This document shows positions 21,435 through 31,838 of a stretch of 64,000 bases of DNA, one piece after another; the stretch's first letter is position 1, and the number at the start of each line of letters is the position of its first letter. The stretch lies in the NCBI GenBank assembly GCA_905221605.1, contig CAJNDS010000574.1, forward strand, positions 5,001 through 69,000. The letters run 5' to 3'. The notes under the pieces were generated by a model that saw only the letters and a list, made by a program, of their open reading frames with translations, searched no databases and had not been told where the DNA came from. The position numbers were made by a program, and so were the translations under genes. The DNA is from Symbiodinium natans. Its lineage: Eukaryota > Sar > Dinophyceae > Suessiales > Symbiodiniaceae.

Positions 21435-22850
21435 ATCTATAAAAACATGTATTTGCTCTTTCAAAATTTGAAGGGGGGAGGGGGAAGGGGGGGAATTAAG
21501 TGCTGAGGGTCAAGCTTGTGATCGCGAAGTCGCACGCGCGGCATATCTCATGGAGCTTGCTCGTGAAATTGGGACTTGCCGACCCAGAAAGGACCCTATC
21601 TTAGGGTTTAGGGTTTAGGGTTTAGGGTTTAGGGTTTAGGGTTTAGGGTTTAGGGTTTAGGGTTTAGGGTTAGGGTTCAGGGCTTGGCAGGTTCCGTGGA
21701 CAAACAAGCTCTGTGGTGAAGGCACATACCCCTAAACTAGAGTCGAATATCCTCGTTTGATGTAATGCCCCTCCCCAAGCCCCCTAAACCTAAACCCTAA
21801 ACCCTAAACCCTAAACCCTAAACCCTAAACCCTAAACCCTAAACCCTAAACCCTAAACCCTAAACCCTAAACCCGAGAACTGGCCATGTGCGAAAGAGAA
21901 GCGTGATGTTCAAAGGCAAAAAGGCATTGTCCCAGTGCCTGCCAGTCAAAGGGTCAAAGATGAGAGCTGAGATAGAAAGCTCAACAAGTGGGGTTTAGGG
22001 TTTAGGGTTTGGGGTTTAGGGTTTGGGTTTAGGGTTTAGGGTTAAGCGGCAAAAACCCTACAGCTTCAGATTCTGCGTCTCTCCGAAGGCCGGCAACCCT
22101 ACTTGGATGTTCATGGTACTTATTAACCAACTGTATCTGTACGTATAACCCACTTATAAGCCCCTTAAGCCTAAATCCTAAACCCCTCAACCCGAAATGG
22201 TACATGGATCCTTTGGGGGCAAGTTGCAGCTTGATCCCCTGCCACCGCAAGGTGGCGCTGCGAGCCAGGGAAACGCCGCCAACCTTGGGGCATCAAGGGC
22301 AGAGGATTGGTTTAGGGTTTAGGGTTTAGGGTTTAGGGTTTGGGGTTTGGGGTTTGGGGTTTAGGGTTTAGGGTTTGGGGTTTGGGGTTTAGGGTTTAGG
22401 GTTTGGGGTTTAGGGCTTGGGGTTTAGGGTTTAGGGTTTGGGGTTTAGGGCTTGGGGTTTGGGGCTCGGGGTGTAGCCGGGAGGGGATACCTAAACCAGC
22501 GAGACCAGTCTTCCGGCTACAGCGCCTCCCTTGGTTGAGCCACACATCTCATAAAGAGAGCCCAAGTCGGCTTTGAGGGAGGGGGGAGAGGAGGCGGCAA
22601 ATTCAAGAGGGCTCCATATTGGGGTGTAGGACATCATGCGTATGAAGTTTCGGGCATTCCGCACAAGATCCTAAACCCTAAGCTCTGCACTTCGAACCCC
22701 ACACCCTGCTTTCCGCACTCAGGAAGTCCCTTGGAGCCAAGACATCCAGAGCCTGGCAGGCTGAACCCTAAAACCCAAACCCTTGCTCACAGGCCGAGCT
22801 GCAAAGGCGTAGTAGGCCGCCACCCACAGGAGTCGCTCCCTTCAACGGGT
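17925..22850 (-). CDS. Unrecognised multi-exon gene, terminal exon at 17925-17980
   Basis: I do not recognise the product. Candidate exons in transcript order: about 22793-22850 (RLLWVAAYYAFAARPVSK), 22497-22570 (DLGSLYEMCGSTKGGAVAG, then a donor that is literally GTTTAG), 21873-21966 (LIFDPLTGRHWDNAFLPLNI, donor GTTTAGGG), about 20541-20674 (PEVLLYASLRFYVSAGSGSG), about 19745-19804 (KANRIAEEALAIREGRTHRW), about 19080-19194 (DSTLWIHKPVCLPAVFEHAY), 17925-17980 (PRLSPEPDWAYFEQRCE then TAA). The better-defined exons have a pyrimidine-rich acceptor or an AG-G junction and a plausible donor. Which islands belong to one transcript is inference; the upstream end is open and could lie anywhere below the stop of the next gene at 23511. 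Confidence 0.5.
18648..18757. mobile_element. Hairpin element with TATAGAGG ends
   Basis: AATATAGAGGTCGGAATAAT pairs with TAATTATTAAGGCCTCTATA; 110 bp, non-coding, one copy seen. Confidence 0.7.
20735..21275 (+). mobile_element. Element family 'AAAGAATCCCATAAC', copy 2 (31-bp GACCGAAAAGTC core)
   Basis: It has the same left module (CCCACCCGCCCAAAGAATCC, ATAACATTAAGAA, then a stretch ending GAGTTTTACCTACC). The core is six to seven copies of a 31-bp unit, GATTGACCGAAAAGTCACCA plus ACACTGGTCCA, at about 20972-21200, degrading to 21240. It ends TTTACATCTATATATGATAGAGAG, comparable with the other copies. An embedded run of GAAGCCCTAAACCCT units lies at 20840-20970. Confidence 0.72.
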
Positions 22851-23510
22851 CGTACTTGGGTTCGGGGATCAGGAATAGGGCCTCGGGCTTAGGGATGAGG
22901 GCTTAGGGTGTCATGGTTCAGGGTTGAGGCCGGGTGTGGGGCTTTGGGTTTAGGATGCGCACCACGCCGCCCGGCCTTCGTAGGAGCTTCGACTTAAACC
23001 AAATCCTTGAGTTGAACCCTAATCCCTAAACCCTAAACCCTACTCCCTAAGCCCTAAACCCTAAACTCTAAACCCTAAACCCTAAACCCCAACCCCTAAA
23101 CCCTATACCCTAAACCCTAGCCCTCCTGGTCGGTTTAGCTGGTAAACAAAATCTCTGAGCCGCCGAGGTGAGCCAGCCGCGGTTTAGGGCCTGGGGTTTA
23201 GGGTTTAGGGTTTAGGGTTTAGGGTTTAGGGTTTAGGGTTTAGGGTTTAGGGTTTAGGGTTTAGGGTGTAGGGTTTAGAGCTTGGGGTTTAGGGTTTAAG
23301 GTTTAAGGTTTAGGGTTTAGGGCTGAGGTGTTGGGGTTTTGGGCCTACACCTAATGCCGAATCAAAGCCCAGCCTGTAGTTCCGGGAACGTAAACCCTCA
23401 AAAGCAGGGAAGAAGGGCCTACTTGGAGGTTCATGGTACTCATTAACCAATTATAGTTGTACATATAAACCACTTATAAGCCCCTTAAGTGCCACTTCTC
23501 GACGTGCAGA

Positions 23511-25430
23511 TCAGTCCACCTTGGGAGAAGGAGGACATTCCATTTGGTGATCCATGTAAAGGCTCCAGCAGTATCCCAAGAAGTCGAAGCGCTCCTGGTC
23601 ACCCACCGCAGGGAGAACAAAATTGCTGTCCATCCTCAGTGAGTTGAGCAGGGGAACCCTAAACCCTAAACCCTAAACCCTAAACCCTAAACCCTAAACC
23701 CTAAACCCTAAACCCTAAACCCTAAACCCTAAACCCTAAACCGCCAGAAGCACCATCGGGGCCGATCCCCAGCCACCGCGGCTGCTGCAGCGCACATCAT
23801 TGGCAGTGGCCGCGATGCGGGCCCTGATCCTGTCAGTGCCGGCTGCCGTCGATGTAGGGTTTAGGGTTTAGGGTTTAGGGTTTAGGGTTTAGGGTTTAGG
23901 GTAAAAACCCCAAAACCGTGAAACCCCCATAACCCCCCCCCAAAATACCCGAAACACGCAAAAACCTTCAAAGACCCGAGCCTCATATGCCAGGTGCCCT
24001 ATAAACCCCAAAGCCTTGCATACCCAAACCACAAAACCCCACAAAACCCCACAAAACCTACAAAACCCTACAAAACCCACAACCCCACAACCCCACAACC
24101 CCACAACCCCACAACCCCAAAACCCCAAAACCCCAAAACCCCAAAACCCCAAAACCCCAAACCCCGAAACCCCTAAACCCCTAAACCCCTAAACCCGAAA
24201 CCCCAAGCCCCAAACCCTAAACCCCAAACCCTAAACCCTAAACCCTAAACCCTAAACCCTCAACCCTGTACCCCAAGCCAGCCTAGTTGTGGCGATCCGC
24301 ACAGCCAGCTCAAGCTCCTCTAGGCTACGTCTTCCGGTGTGGCGCTTTAGGGTTAGGGTTTAGTAGGGTTTAGTAGGGTTAGTAGGGTCTAGTAGGGTTT
24401 AGTAGGGTTTAGTAGGGTTTAGTAGGGTGTAGTAGGGTTTAGTACGGTTTAGGGTTTAGGGTTTGGGAGGGCACATCTCCAAGCTCCCAAAGCCTCACAA
24501 ATTCCGAAAGTTAAGTCCATTAAGGGTCCCAGTCTTAGGGGGCTCTTTACTGAGGACTAAAAAATAAAGTTGGGGGAGGGAACAGAAATGCCCAACGAAT
24601 CTTACCAAATGAGGACGAGGACCGCGATACCAACCCTAAACCCTAAACCCTAAACCCTGAACCCTAAACCCTAAACCCTAAACCCCAATATAGAGACAGC
24701 CCCACATGAGGACCAGGACCTTGAGACCAACCTCCATTTGTCCCCCGGAGCTCCCGCGTCTTCTTCGCCTGCCTGATGTCCGCCTCGTCAGAGCCAAAGC
24801 TGCGCGAAAGGTGACCCTAAACTCCAGCTAGGGTTCAGGGTTTAGGGTTTAGGGTTCAGGGTTCAGGGTTTAGGGTTTAGGGTTTAGGGTTTAGGGTTTA
24901 GGGTTTAGGGTTTAGGGTTTATGGTGTAGGGTGTAGGGTTTAGGGTTTAGGGTTTAAGGTTTAGAGTTTAGGGTTTAGGGTTCAGGGTTGGGGTTTGGGG
25001 TTTAGGGTTTAGGGTTCAGGGTTTAGGGTTCAGGGTTCAGGGTTTAGGGTTTAGGGCTTAGGGTTTATGGTGTAGGGTGTAGGGTGTAGGGTTTAGGGTT
25101 TAAGGTTTAGAGTTTAGGGTTTAGGGTTTAAGGTTTGGGGTTTGGGGTTTAGGGTTTAGGGTTCAGGGTTTAGGGTTTAGGGAGAAGGGTTTAGGGTTTA
25201 GGGTTCATGGTAGGGTGTAGGGTTTAGGGTTTAGGGTTTAAGGTTTAGAGTTTAGGGTTTAGGGTTTGGGGTTTGGGGTTTGGGGTTTAGGGTTGGGGTT
25301 TAAGACTTAGGGTTTAGGGTTTAGGAACCCCAATTCCCGGATCCCCAAAGTAGCTTAGCCGGGGCACGAGCCGCGAGTCCAGCAGTCCGCTCCGCACGCG
25401 GTCTTCCAGAAGCGACACCGCAGCACCCAT
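23511..25430 (-). CDS. Compact, apparently complete small gene of six exons, possible N-myristoylated protein
   Basis: Exons in transcript order: 25329-25430 starts with ATG and reads MGAAVSLLEDRVRSGLL and onward to FGDPGIG, with no AG acceptor before the ATG. 24732-24799 reads FGSDEADIRQAKKTRELRG. 24606 to about 24635 ends at a strong GTAAG donor. About 24285-24347 reads KRHTGRRSLEELELAVRIAT. 23742-23829 reads IRARIAATANDVRCSSRGGW and is followed directly by GTTTAGGG. 23511-23634 reads MDSNFVLPAVGDQERFDFLG, later YCWSLYMDHQMECPPSPKVD, then TGA. The product would be roughly 170-190 residues. MGAAVS at the N-terminus fits an N-myristoylation signal, an inference from sequence only. I do not recognise the family. 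Exon joins are predicted by eye and phases were not all confirmed. Confidence 0.55.
24030..24460 (+). repeat. Several variant telomere-like satellites in series
   Basis: AAAACCCCAC units (24030-24115), AAAACCCC units (24115-24165), AAACCCCT and CCCTAAA (24165-24260), then on the other side of the exon 24285-24347 a TTTAGTAGGG decamer array (24358-24450). Each run is internally uniform but uses a different unit length (7, 8 or 10). Confidence 0.88.
24829..25325 (+). repeat. 500-bp degenerate TTTAGGG array
   Basis: About 70 units with TTCAGGG, TGTAGGG, TTTAAGG, TTTAGAG and TTTGGGG variants arranged in a repeating higher-order pattern of about 160 bp (the series TATGGTGTAGGGTGTAGGG then TTTAAGGTTTAGAG recurs at about 24918, 25070 and 25205). 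It fills the first intron of the small gene 23511-25430. Confidence 0.93.
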
Positions 25431-25435
25431 GTTGG

Positions 25436-25590
25436 AGTAGGGTTTAGGGTCTAGGGTTTACAGGGTTTAGGGTAGGGCTTAGGGTTTAGGGTTTGGGGTT
25501 TGGGGTTTGGGGTTTGGGGTTTGGGGTTTGGGGTTTGGGGTTTGGGGTTTGGGGTTTAGGGCTCGGGGTTTGGGGTTTGGGGCCAGTTTA
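25436..25590 (+). repeat. TTTAGGG/TTTGGGG array upstream of a putative start exon
   Basis: Includes ten consecutive TTTGGGG units. It lies immediately 5' of the ATG exon at 25430 on the minus strand. Confidence 0.92.
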
Positions 25591-25939
25591 GGGTTCGTAT
25601 TCGGGGATATTTGGGGGGTATTTCGGGGCACTTAGGGCATTCGGCGAGCTTTGTAGAGGATTGGGAGGCTTTAGGGTTGGGTTTTGAGGTTCAGGGGTTA
25701 GGGGTTTTGGGTTTGGGTTTTAGGATTCAAGGTCGGACCCTAAACCCTAAACCCTGGGCATTCAGGGGTTTAGTTGGAGAGATAGTTGCCGAACTCCCTA
25801 AGTTAAAAAGTTTGCAATGGCAGCTGTGAGGGCAGGGTTTAGGGTTCAGGGTTTCAGAAAAAGCAACTACTTCAAACATTCCGGTCTTCGAGGTTTTGGC
25901 TTTTTTTGGGGGTTTTGGGGTTCATTTCCACCCTCAACC

Positions 25940-27437
25940 TACGCGAGTTGATGGGCTGCAGCGATCAGCTGGGATTGACCTATTCTCTGGGAGCACTCCA
26001 GCTGATGGGGTGGGGCACTCCATGCAGAAGATTCACTTTTATTGTTATGTTTCTTAAAGGGGGGGGGGGGTGGCATTCAGCCATAGAGCCCAGACCCTAA
26101 CAACCCAGAGGTGTCAAAGTATGTGGTAAGATTCCCTTGGCCAAAGCGCTCACATCCCTGATGTAGCTCTCCGTGCTCCGGCGACGCGAAACTACTTGGC
26201 AAACATCTACTTAGACACCCTCAAGGGGCTTTCGGATGTTTAGGTGCTTTAGGATTTTTGCGGTTTTTTAGGGTGTTGAAGGGCTTACGTTGTGTTTAGG
26301 CTTTTCAGGGTTTAGGGCCTACTACAGGGTTTAGGGTTCTTATCAATTATCTTGCTGTTGGTTAGCAGGGAATGAAGGAATGAGGTACCCTAGAAAAATC
26401 CCCTACAGGGTAATCCATAGGGGATAAAGGGTACCTCATTCCCTCATTCTCTACTAACCAACAGTAAGTTATAGGGGTACGGGGCTGGCAGATTCCTTTT
26501 CCACGCAGTCTTGAAAGTGTGGCAGGAACTTCGCTGCCAACGCGAGGCGAGGGCTATAGGGTGGCCGACACCTCTGAACCCTAACCCCAAACCCTAAACG
26601 CTACATCCCTAAAACCTAAACCCTAAAATCCCTTAAACCTCAAAAAATCCTTAAACCCTGAATCTGAAACCCGAATCCAAAAGGTGCCATGAGGGTCTCG
26701 AGCTCTGACACCCGATGCGGCCTGTTCTGGATAAGGGTCTGGATACACGTAGGGTTGAGGATTTAGGGTAAAGGGCTTAGGTTTTCAAATCCCTTCAAGC
26801 CATTGAAGCACTGAACTACTGCGTCACTCGCACGCCATCAAGGTACAGGCGCTGGGCCTCTCGCTGGCAAGTTGCAGTTTCTTCGCCCTAAATCTTACTG
26901 GCTCTTAGAGAATTCGGTACACTCGAAAACCCCTTAAAGGGTTGCATAAGGACATGTGAGGTACGACCCCCCCCCCCCCAATTTCCTGTGAACTACAAAG
27001 TAATGGTGTCCCGCCCGTGTGATGAGCATATTCCTACGATGGTACATTAATATTGTAGCTCTATTTGAAGACATGTGGCGTATTTGGGGGGGGGAGTGAT
27101 TGAGATGCATCTAAGGATTTTGGGGACTATTTACTATCAGGGGATGGTGGCGAAGGGGAAAGATTAAAATTCCGGAAGGGCTTAGGGCTTGGGGTTTTTA
27201 GGGTTTGGCTGAGAGTTTGGGATCATCTGACACTTTTTCGGACTCTGCTGCCGAAAGGAAACGTTTATGACCCCAATCTCCAACTCCTCAACCCTACAAC
27301 CTCCAGAACACGCGGGCCCCCTAAACCCTAAACCCTAAACCCTGAACCCTAAACCCTAAACCCTAAACCCTGAACCCTGAACCCTGAATGGCAGCTGCAT
27401 CGTATAGATGCACCATGCCCAAAAGGGTACGTGTGAT
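25940..27437 (-). CDS. Unrecognised multi-exon gene
   Basis: Minus-strand exon candidates in transcript order: 27384-27437 (ITRTLLGMVHLYDAAAIQ), 26820-26880 (TATCQREAQRLYLDGVRVT, donor GTAG), 26683-26738 (TLIQNRPHRVSELETLMAP), about 26487-26553 (PRLALAAKFLPHFQDCVEKE), 26105 to about 26185 (ESYIRDVSALAKGILPHTL, donor GTTG). A possible last exon around 25940-26000 reads SQLIAAAHQLA then TAG. Amphipathic helical character is common to these pieces, but no family motif stands out. The hairpin element at 26345-26475 and telomere-type tracts lie in the introns. The 5' end is unplaced; the next stop exon upstream is at 27931. Confidence 0.45.
26345..26475. mobile_element. Hairpin family C element
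   Basis: Arms as described for the copy at 17606; the centre CTACAGGGTAATCCATAGGG is different. It is intronic in the gene ending near 25940. Confidence 0.8.
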
Positions 27438-27439
27438 CT

Positions 27440-27540
27440 GCTTCGGGATGTTCCCCTTATACCAGCGCAGTCCTTATTGGGATTCTAATGCCCGCTATTC
27501 TAATCCCTACTAAGGACTGTTAGTATAGAAGGGAACATCT
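27440..27540. mobile_element. Hairpin family B element
   Basis: The left arm CCCCTTATACCAGCGCAGTC and the right arm GGACTGTTAGTATAGAAGGG form a hairpin around a variable centre. The flanking TGTTCCC/GGGAACA is also symmetrical. It lies just outside the exon candidate 27384-27437. Confidence 0.8.
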
Positions 27541-27930
27541 TCAACACTGCTAGTATAAGAGGGAGCATCCCAAGATCTACTTTCCGGGCGTCCTCTCAAG
27601 AAGGGACAAGATCAACACCTACATCGGTATACTCTAGGGGTTCAACCGTGGACCCTTCAGGTCGTACCCTTGGGTTTTGCCCCCCCCCCCCCCCGCTGCC
27701 CCCCTCCACCCAGCCCCCCTCCACCCCCCTATGCTGCACCCCCCCCTGCTTGAGCGGCCTGGCTCAACTTTACGATCAATCCAAGCCTAACCGTCTCAAC
27801 TTGAACCTTGAACCTTGAACCCTAAACCCCAAACCGTGAACCTGGAGCCCTAAGCCCTAAGCCCTCAACCCTAAACTAAACCCCAAACCATAAACCATAA
27901 ACCCGGAACCCTAAACCCTAAACCCAACCC

Positions 27931-29500
27931 TTACTGCTTGGGGTCCAGCGTCTTGGGCGCTGCGGAATCACCATGCTCACGCGGATGCGCTGGGTCGGGC
28001 CGAGGCGGGTCGCGTAGCGTTAAAATTAAGGGGAACCTTTCGGGGTACAACCTGAAGGGTACGCGTCTTCATCCTTTGATATACAGGGCCCTCAATTCGA
28101 ATACTTATAACCCACTTGTAAGACCCTTAGATGCCCTAATTATGGTTATAAGTACAGATAGAAGTACAGCTATAAATCATACTTGGTTAATACGTACCAT
28201 GAAACTTCAAATAGCACCCAGTCTATACGGCTTGTCCTGGGCTGACGGCACCGGAGTGCTTCCACCACTCCACGTAGTCCTTCCCGGTGGATGGGGGTAG
28301 GTTTAAACACTAAGCCCTAAACCCTAAGCCCTAAACCCTAAACCTTAAACCCTAAACCCTAAGCCCTAAACCCCTAAACCTTAAACCCTAAACCCTCAAC
28401 CTTTAACCGAAAGGTTGGAGTCAGGTTGGTGATGTATAGGCACTTTCGTTGGAAGCTAAACGGTTTTGGGGTCGCCCGACTGAATTCTACAAACTCGCCG
28501 AACGTCCCAACAGCCGTCAGCGATCCTAATGGCTGGGCTCAAATGCGCCCCGAGGTAAGTAAAGCCTAAATGCTAAGCCCCACGATTGCAGTTTAGGGTT
28601 TAGGGAGTTTAGGGGTAGAGGCCCACAATGGCCCACCTGGTTCGAGCGGGCCTGGCTTTTCAAGGATCAAAACCCTTAGCCCTAAAACCCCTAAACCCAA
28701 AAACAAACCTCTAAACCACGAACGCCCACACTTCAATCGAAGCCGACGCCCTCCACAAGTATAGCACGCCGCAAAGAATTCCCTAGCCCTACACTCATAA
28801 ACCTTGCCCCGCCCCACACAAAAAACCACAAGGACAATTCTTTGCTTTGATCATCCCCGCCCTACAGCTACCAGATGTGGGAGCGATCCTGCCATGTTCG
28901 GACAGGCAATTGCGGATACTTCGCCACAGGCCTCTGTCGCGTGACTCTCCGCCTGGTGGGACTTTGTGTGGGCTTCTCTGGGGGTCCTCCGCAGGCCTCG
29001 CTAGGGATACTCGACGGGGCTCGCTGCAGACTTCTTTAGGGTTTAGGGTTTAGGGTTTAGGGTTTAGGGTTTAGGGTTTAGGGTTTAGGGTTTAGGGTTT
29101 AGGGTTTTGGGTTTTGGCACTCCAGGCATAACCTGGGGTGGGTCTTCCACCCAAGGCAGGAACCGGACGGGACACCGTGCGAGGAGGCGAGGAGAATGGT
29201 TGACTTCAAGTCCGTCTAACAATCCTAGTTAAGCCCTAACAACCCTAAACTTGTAACCCTAAACCCTAAACTTATAACCCTAAAACCCGAAACCCTAAAC
29301 TGAACCCTAAACCCTAAACCCTAAACCCTAAACCCTAAACCCTAAACCCTAAACCCTAAACCCTAAACCCTAAACCCTAAACCCTAAGCCCTAAACCCTA
29401 AACCCTAAACCCTAAACCCTAAACCTAACCCCCACTGGGTAAACAGTAAACATCTCCTCGTAGTCCATCCCAAGGAAGTATTCCACGTGCTGGTCGAAAC
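27931..29500 (-). CDS. Unrecognised multi-exon gene with terminal exon at 27931
   Basis: Exon candidates in transcript order: 29436-29500 (acceptor CACCTAG then G, reads FDQHVEYFLGMDYEEMFTVY), 29133-29203 (NHSPRLLARCPVRFLPWVED, donor CAG-GTTATG), 28229-28279 (DYVEWWKHSGAVSPGQ, acceptor GGAAG then G, donor GTATAG), and 27931 to about 28018 (reads to HGDSAAPKTLDPKQ then TAA). The last is rich in Pro, Asp and Lys, as unstructured C-termini often are. The gene probably continues upstream into exons at 30780-30860 and 31745-31838. No family recognised. A strong-looking plus-strand donor (GTAAGTAA, 28552) in an island with both strands open is a reminder that strand assignment here rests on the neighbours. 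Confidence 0.42.
29290..29428 (+). repeat. CCCTAAA array
   Basis: About 19 units; its right edge sits seven bases from the donor of exon 29436-29500 on the transcribed strand. Confidence 0.95.
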
Positions 29501-29521
29501 CTAGGTGCTGAAACAGTTTTG

Positions 29522-29524
<3 letters not shown>

Positions 29525-29557
<33 letters not shown>

Positions 29558-29812
29558 TAGGGGTTAGGGTTTAGGGGGTTTAGGGTTTAGGGTTTAGGTT
29601 TAGGGTTTAGGGTTTAGGGTTTAGGGTTTAGGGTTTAGGGTTTAGGTTTAGGGTTTAGGGTTTAGGGTTTAGGGTTTAGGGTTTAGGGTTTAGGGTTTAG
29701 GGTTTAGGTTTAGGGTTTAGGGTTTAGGGTTTAGGGTTTAGGGTTTAGGGTTCAGGGTTCAGGGTTCAGGGTTCATTTGGGGTTTAGGGGTTTAGGGGTT
29801 TAGGGTTTAAGG
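29525..29812 (+). repeat. G31 homopolymer followed by TTTAGGG array
   Basis: A 31-base G run (29526-29555), then about 34 units with periodic deletions to TTTAGG at about 29600, 29645 and 29705, giving a higher-order period near 63 bp. Confidence 0.93.
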
Positions 29813-30564
29813 GGAATCCTTTGAGGCTCGCGCGTTTAGGGTTCTTTCGGGATGTAGGGTTTGTAGGGTTCGTTTTACCTTAACCCTAAACCCTATATAC
29901 GGCTTAAGGAACCTAATCCACCTTGTAATCAGACCATGCAAATGAAACTTGCTTACGTTCACCCTGCTTGTTCTACTTGTTCGATGTCATTAACTGTGGT
30001 AATTCGAATTGAACTTGAAAAAATGATGAGAACTGGCTTCATTAGACTCTCAACTTAAGATAAACGAACCTTGATGCACGGGAAAACTTGTTGGAATGCG
30101 AATCAAGTGCAATCAGACAACATGTAGCTGCCATCTAGTACAACTATTTCGCGGCAAAGTCAGGTAAAGTTTGCTTAACATGGCTGAACTTAGGTTCAAA
30201 CCAGGTACGCCCTAAAAGAAAGAAACGCTTTAGGGTTTAGGGTTTAGGGGTTTAGGGGTTTAGGGTTTAGGGTTTGTACTCGTTTCGAAGTAAAGGTGTC
30301 AGCATTAACCACATTGAAATCACGTGGCAGATAGCATGAGGGTCTCCGAAATGGGGGTAGCATGTTTTTTGTTGTTTCTTTCTTTTTTTTTTTTTTGGGG
30401 GGGGGGGTCCTTTCAAAGGGTTATAGTATGTTTGGGGTATATAAGGGGTACCCCTATGTTAAAAAACAAAAAACCACATTGCTTGAGAGTGCCTTCAAGA
30501 CTGTTGCCAAGAAAAGCCCTGTTTTGGCAGCTCGGGGAGTTTCTATGTCAAGGTTCTAGCCTTC

Positions 30565-30685
30565 TTTCTTGGTAGCCCAGTAGCCATCTTCTACAAGGGT
30601 ACCCTTTTAGGGTCGGTACTTTATAAGGGAACCTAGAACCCCGGAACCCAAAAAGGCAAAAGATCACCACTGGGCTACCAAGTCA
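30565..30685. mobile_element. Hairpin element with CTTGGTAGCCCAGT ends
   Basis: CTTGGTAGCCCAGTAGCC pairs with CCACTGGGCTACCAAG. A diverged relative at 60745-60862 has CTTGTTAGCCCAGTTATC and GAGCTAGCC, and both contain a GTAC...AAGGGAACCT centre. Confidence 0.75.
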
Positions 30686-30779
30686 CCCGAAACGTTAAAC
30701 CCTAAACCCAAACCCTAAACCCTAAACCCTAAACCATAAACCCTAAACACTAAACCCTAAACCCCAAAGCTGTTGAAAG

Positions 30780-31838
30780 CCTGCTACAAGTCGGGTCGCT
30801 GTCTTCCAGGGGGTGTGGTGCATGGCGCAGCTTCCTGCGGAAGCTGTTGGGGTGGGGGTGCTGGTTAGCCCTAAACCCTAAACCCTAAACCCTAAACCCT
30901 AAACCCTAAACCCTAAACCCTAAACCCTAAACCCTAAACCCTAAACCCTAAACCCTAAACCCTAACTCCTAAACCCTAAACCCTAAACCCTAAACCCTAA
31001 ACCCTAAACCCTAAACCCTAAACCCTAAACCCTAAACCCTAAACCCTAAACCCTAAACCCTAAGCCCAAAACAAACCCTAAACCCCCTGACCCTGACCTT
31101 TGGAGATCCTGAGCCTCATATCCTGGTTACACATGCGTAGTTCTCTAAATTAGGGTCCCTTTTTAGGTCCACTATATCATTTGGGGGATGGGACTAGGGG
31201 GACCCTTGGGGATATAGACCCTCTGAATAAGGTCCCTTTTTAACAGAGCCACAAGAGGGTTAAGAAGGGCTCCCTTTTAAGGGCCCCCCTTATCCTACCT
31301 AGGATCATTACGGCACCCTGAGAATTCTCAGGACCCCCAAAAGGAACCTTAACTTAGAGAAATACCCACATAGTCATACCCTACACACTGACCCATGAAG
31401 AACCCTAGTCAGTTATGAGACTTCTGTTGGGGGAGGAACTTGGACGCTACCAGCTGCAATAGGGATCACTGCAGCGTCTTGCGTTAGGGTTTCGGGGATT
31501 TTGGACCCCGAAGCCCGATACTGAGCCCTAACCCGTTGCAGCTGTGTCCTTCGACGCTTCCGCCGAGTGCCTCTTCAAATGGCTCCGGGTTTAGGGTTTG
31601 CTGGGAGGTTCATGGTACTCATTAAACAATTATAACTCTACTTATAACCCAATTATAAGCCCCTGAAGTGCCCTTATCAGGTTACAAGTACAGTTATGAG
31701 TACAGTTAGAATTGGTTACGAAGTACCATGAAACTCCAAGTAGGGTGATTTGGGTCCAGACCGAGCCCCTTCCCAGCACGAACAGTCTGCGGTTCTCTCC
31801 TTTGAAAGAAGAGGTTGTTGGGCTTGAGGATTGGGCGC
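30780..31838 (-). CDS. Candidate upstream exons, same strand as neighbours
   Basis: Two islands are open on the minus strand with protein-like composition. 31745-31838 reads RPILKPNNLFFQRREPQTV and on through AGKGLGLDPN. 30780 to about 30865 reads HPNSFRRKLRHAPHPLEDSD. They are separated by a C-rich (plus-strand) telomere-type array at 30868-31070 and by hairpin elements at 31130-31380 and 31602-31742. They lie between the stop at 32605 and the exon at 29500, so they would be early exons of the gene ending at 27931. Confidence 0.35.
30868..31070 (+). repeat. CCCTAAA array, about 28 units
   Basis: Two uniform blocks with one variant unit (30962-30972) between. Confidence 0.96.
31130..31380. 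mobile_element. Hairpin family E element (TAGTTCTCTAAATTAGGGTC ends)
   Basis: The left end TAGTTCTCTAAATTAGGGTC pairs with GGAACCTTAACTTAGAGAAA at the right. A shorter relative at 39135-39235 begins CAGTTCTCTAAATTAGGGTC and ends GGACCCGAGTCTAGAGAATT. Centres differ. Confidence 0.75.
31602..31742. mobile_element. Hairpin family A element, intact copy
   Basis: Uninterrupted arms: TGGGAGGTTCATGGTACT at the left, AAGTACCATGAAACTCCAAG at the right; internal TATAACCCAATTATAAGCCC. Reference copy for recognising the interrupted ones. Confidence 0.85.
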
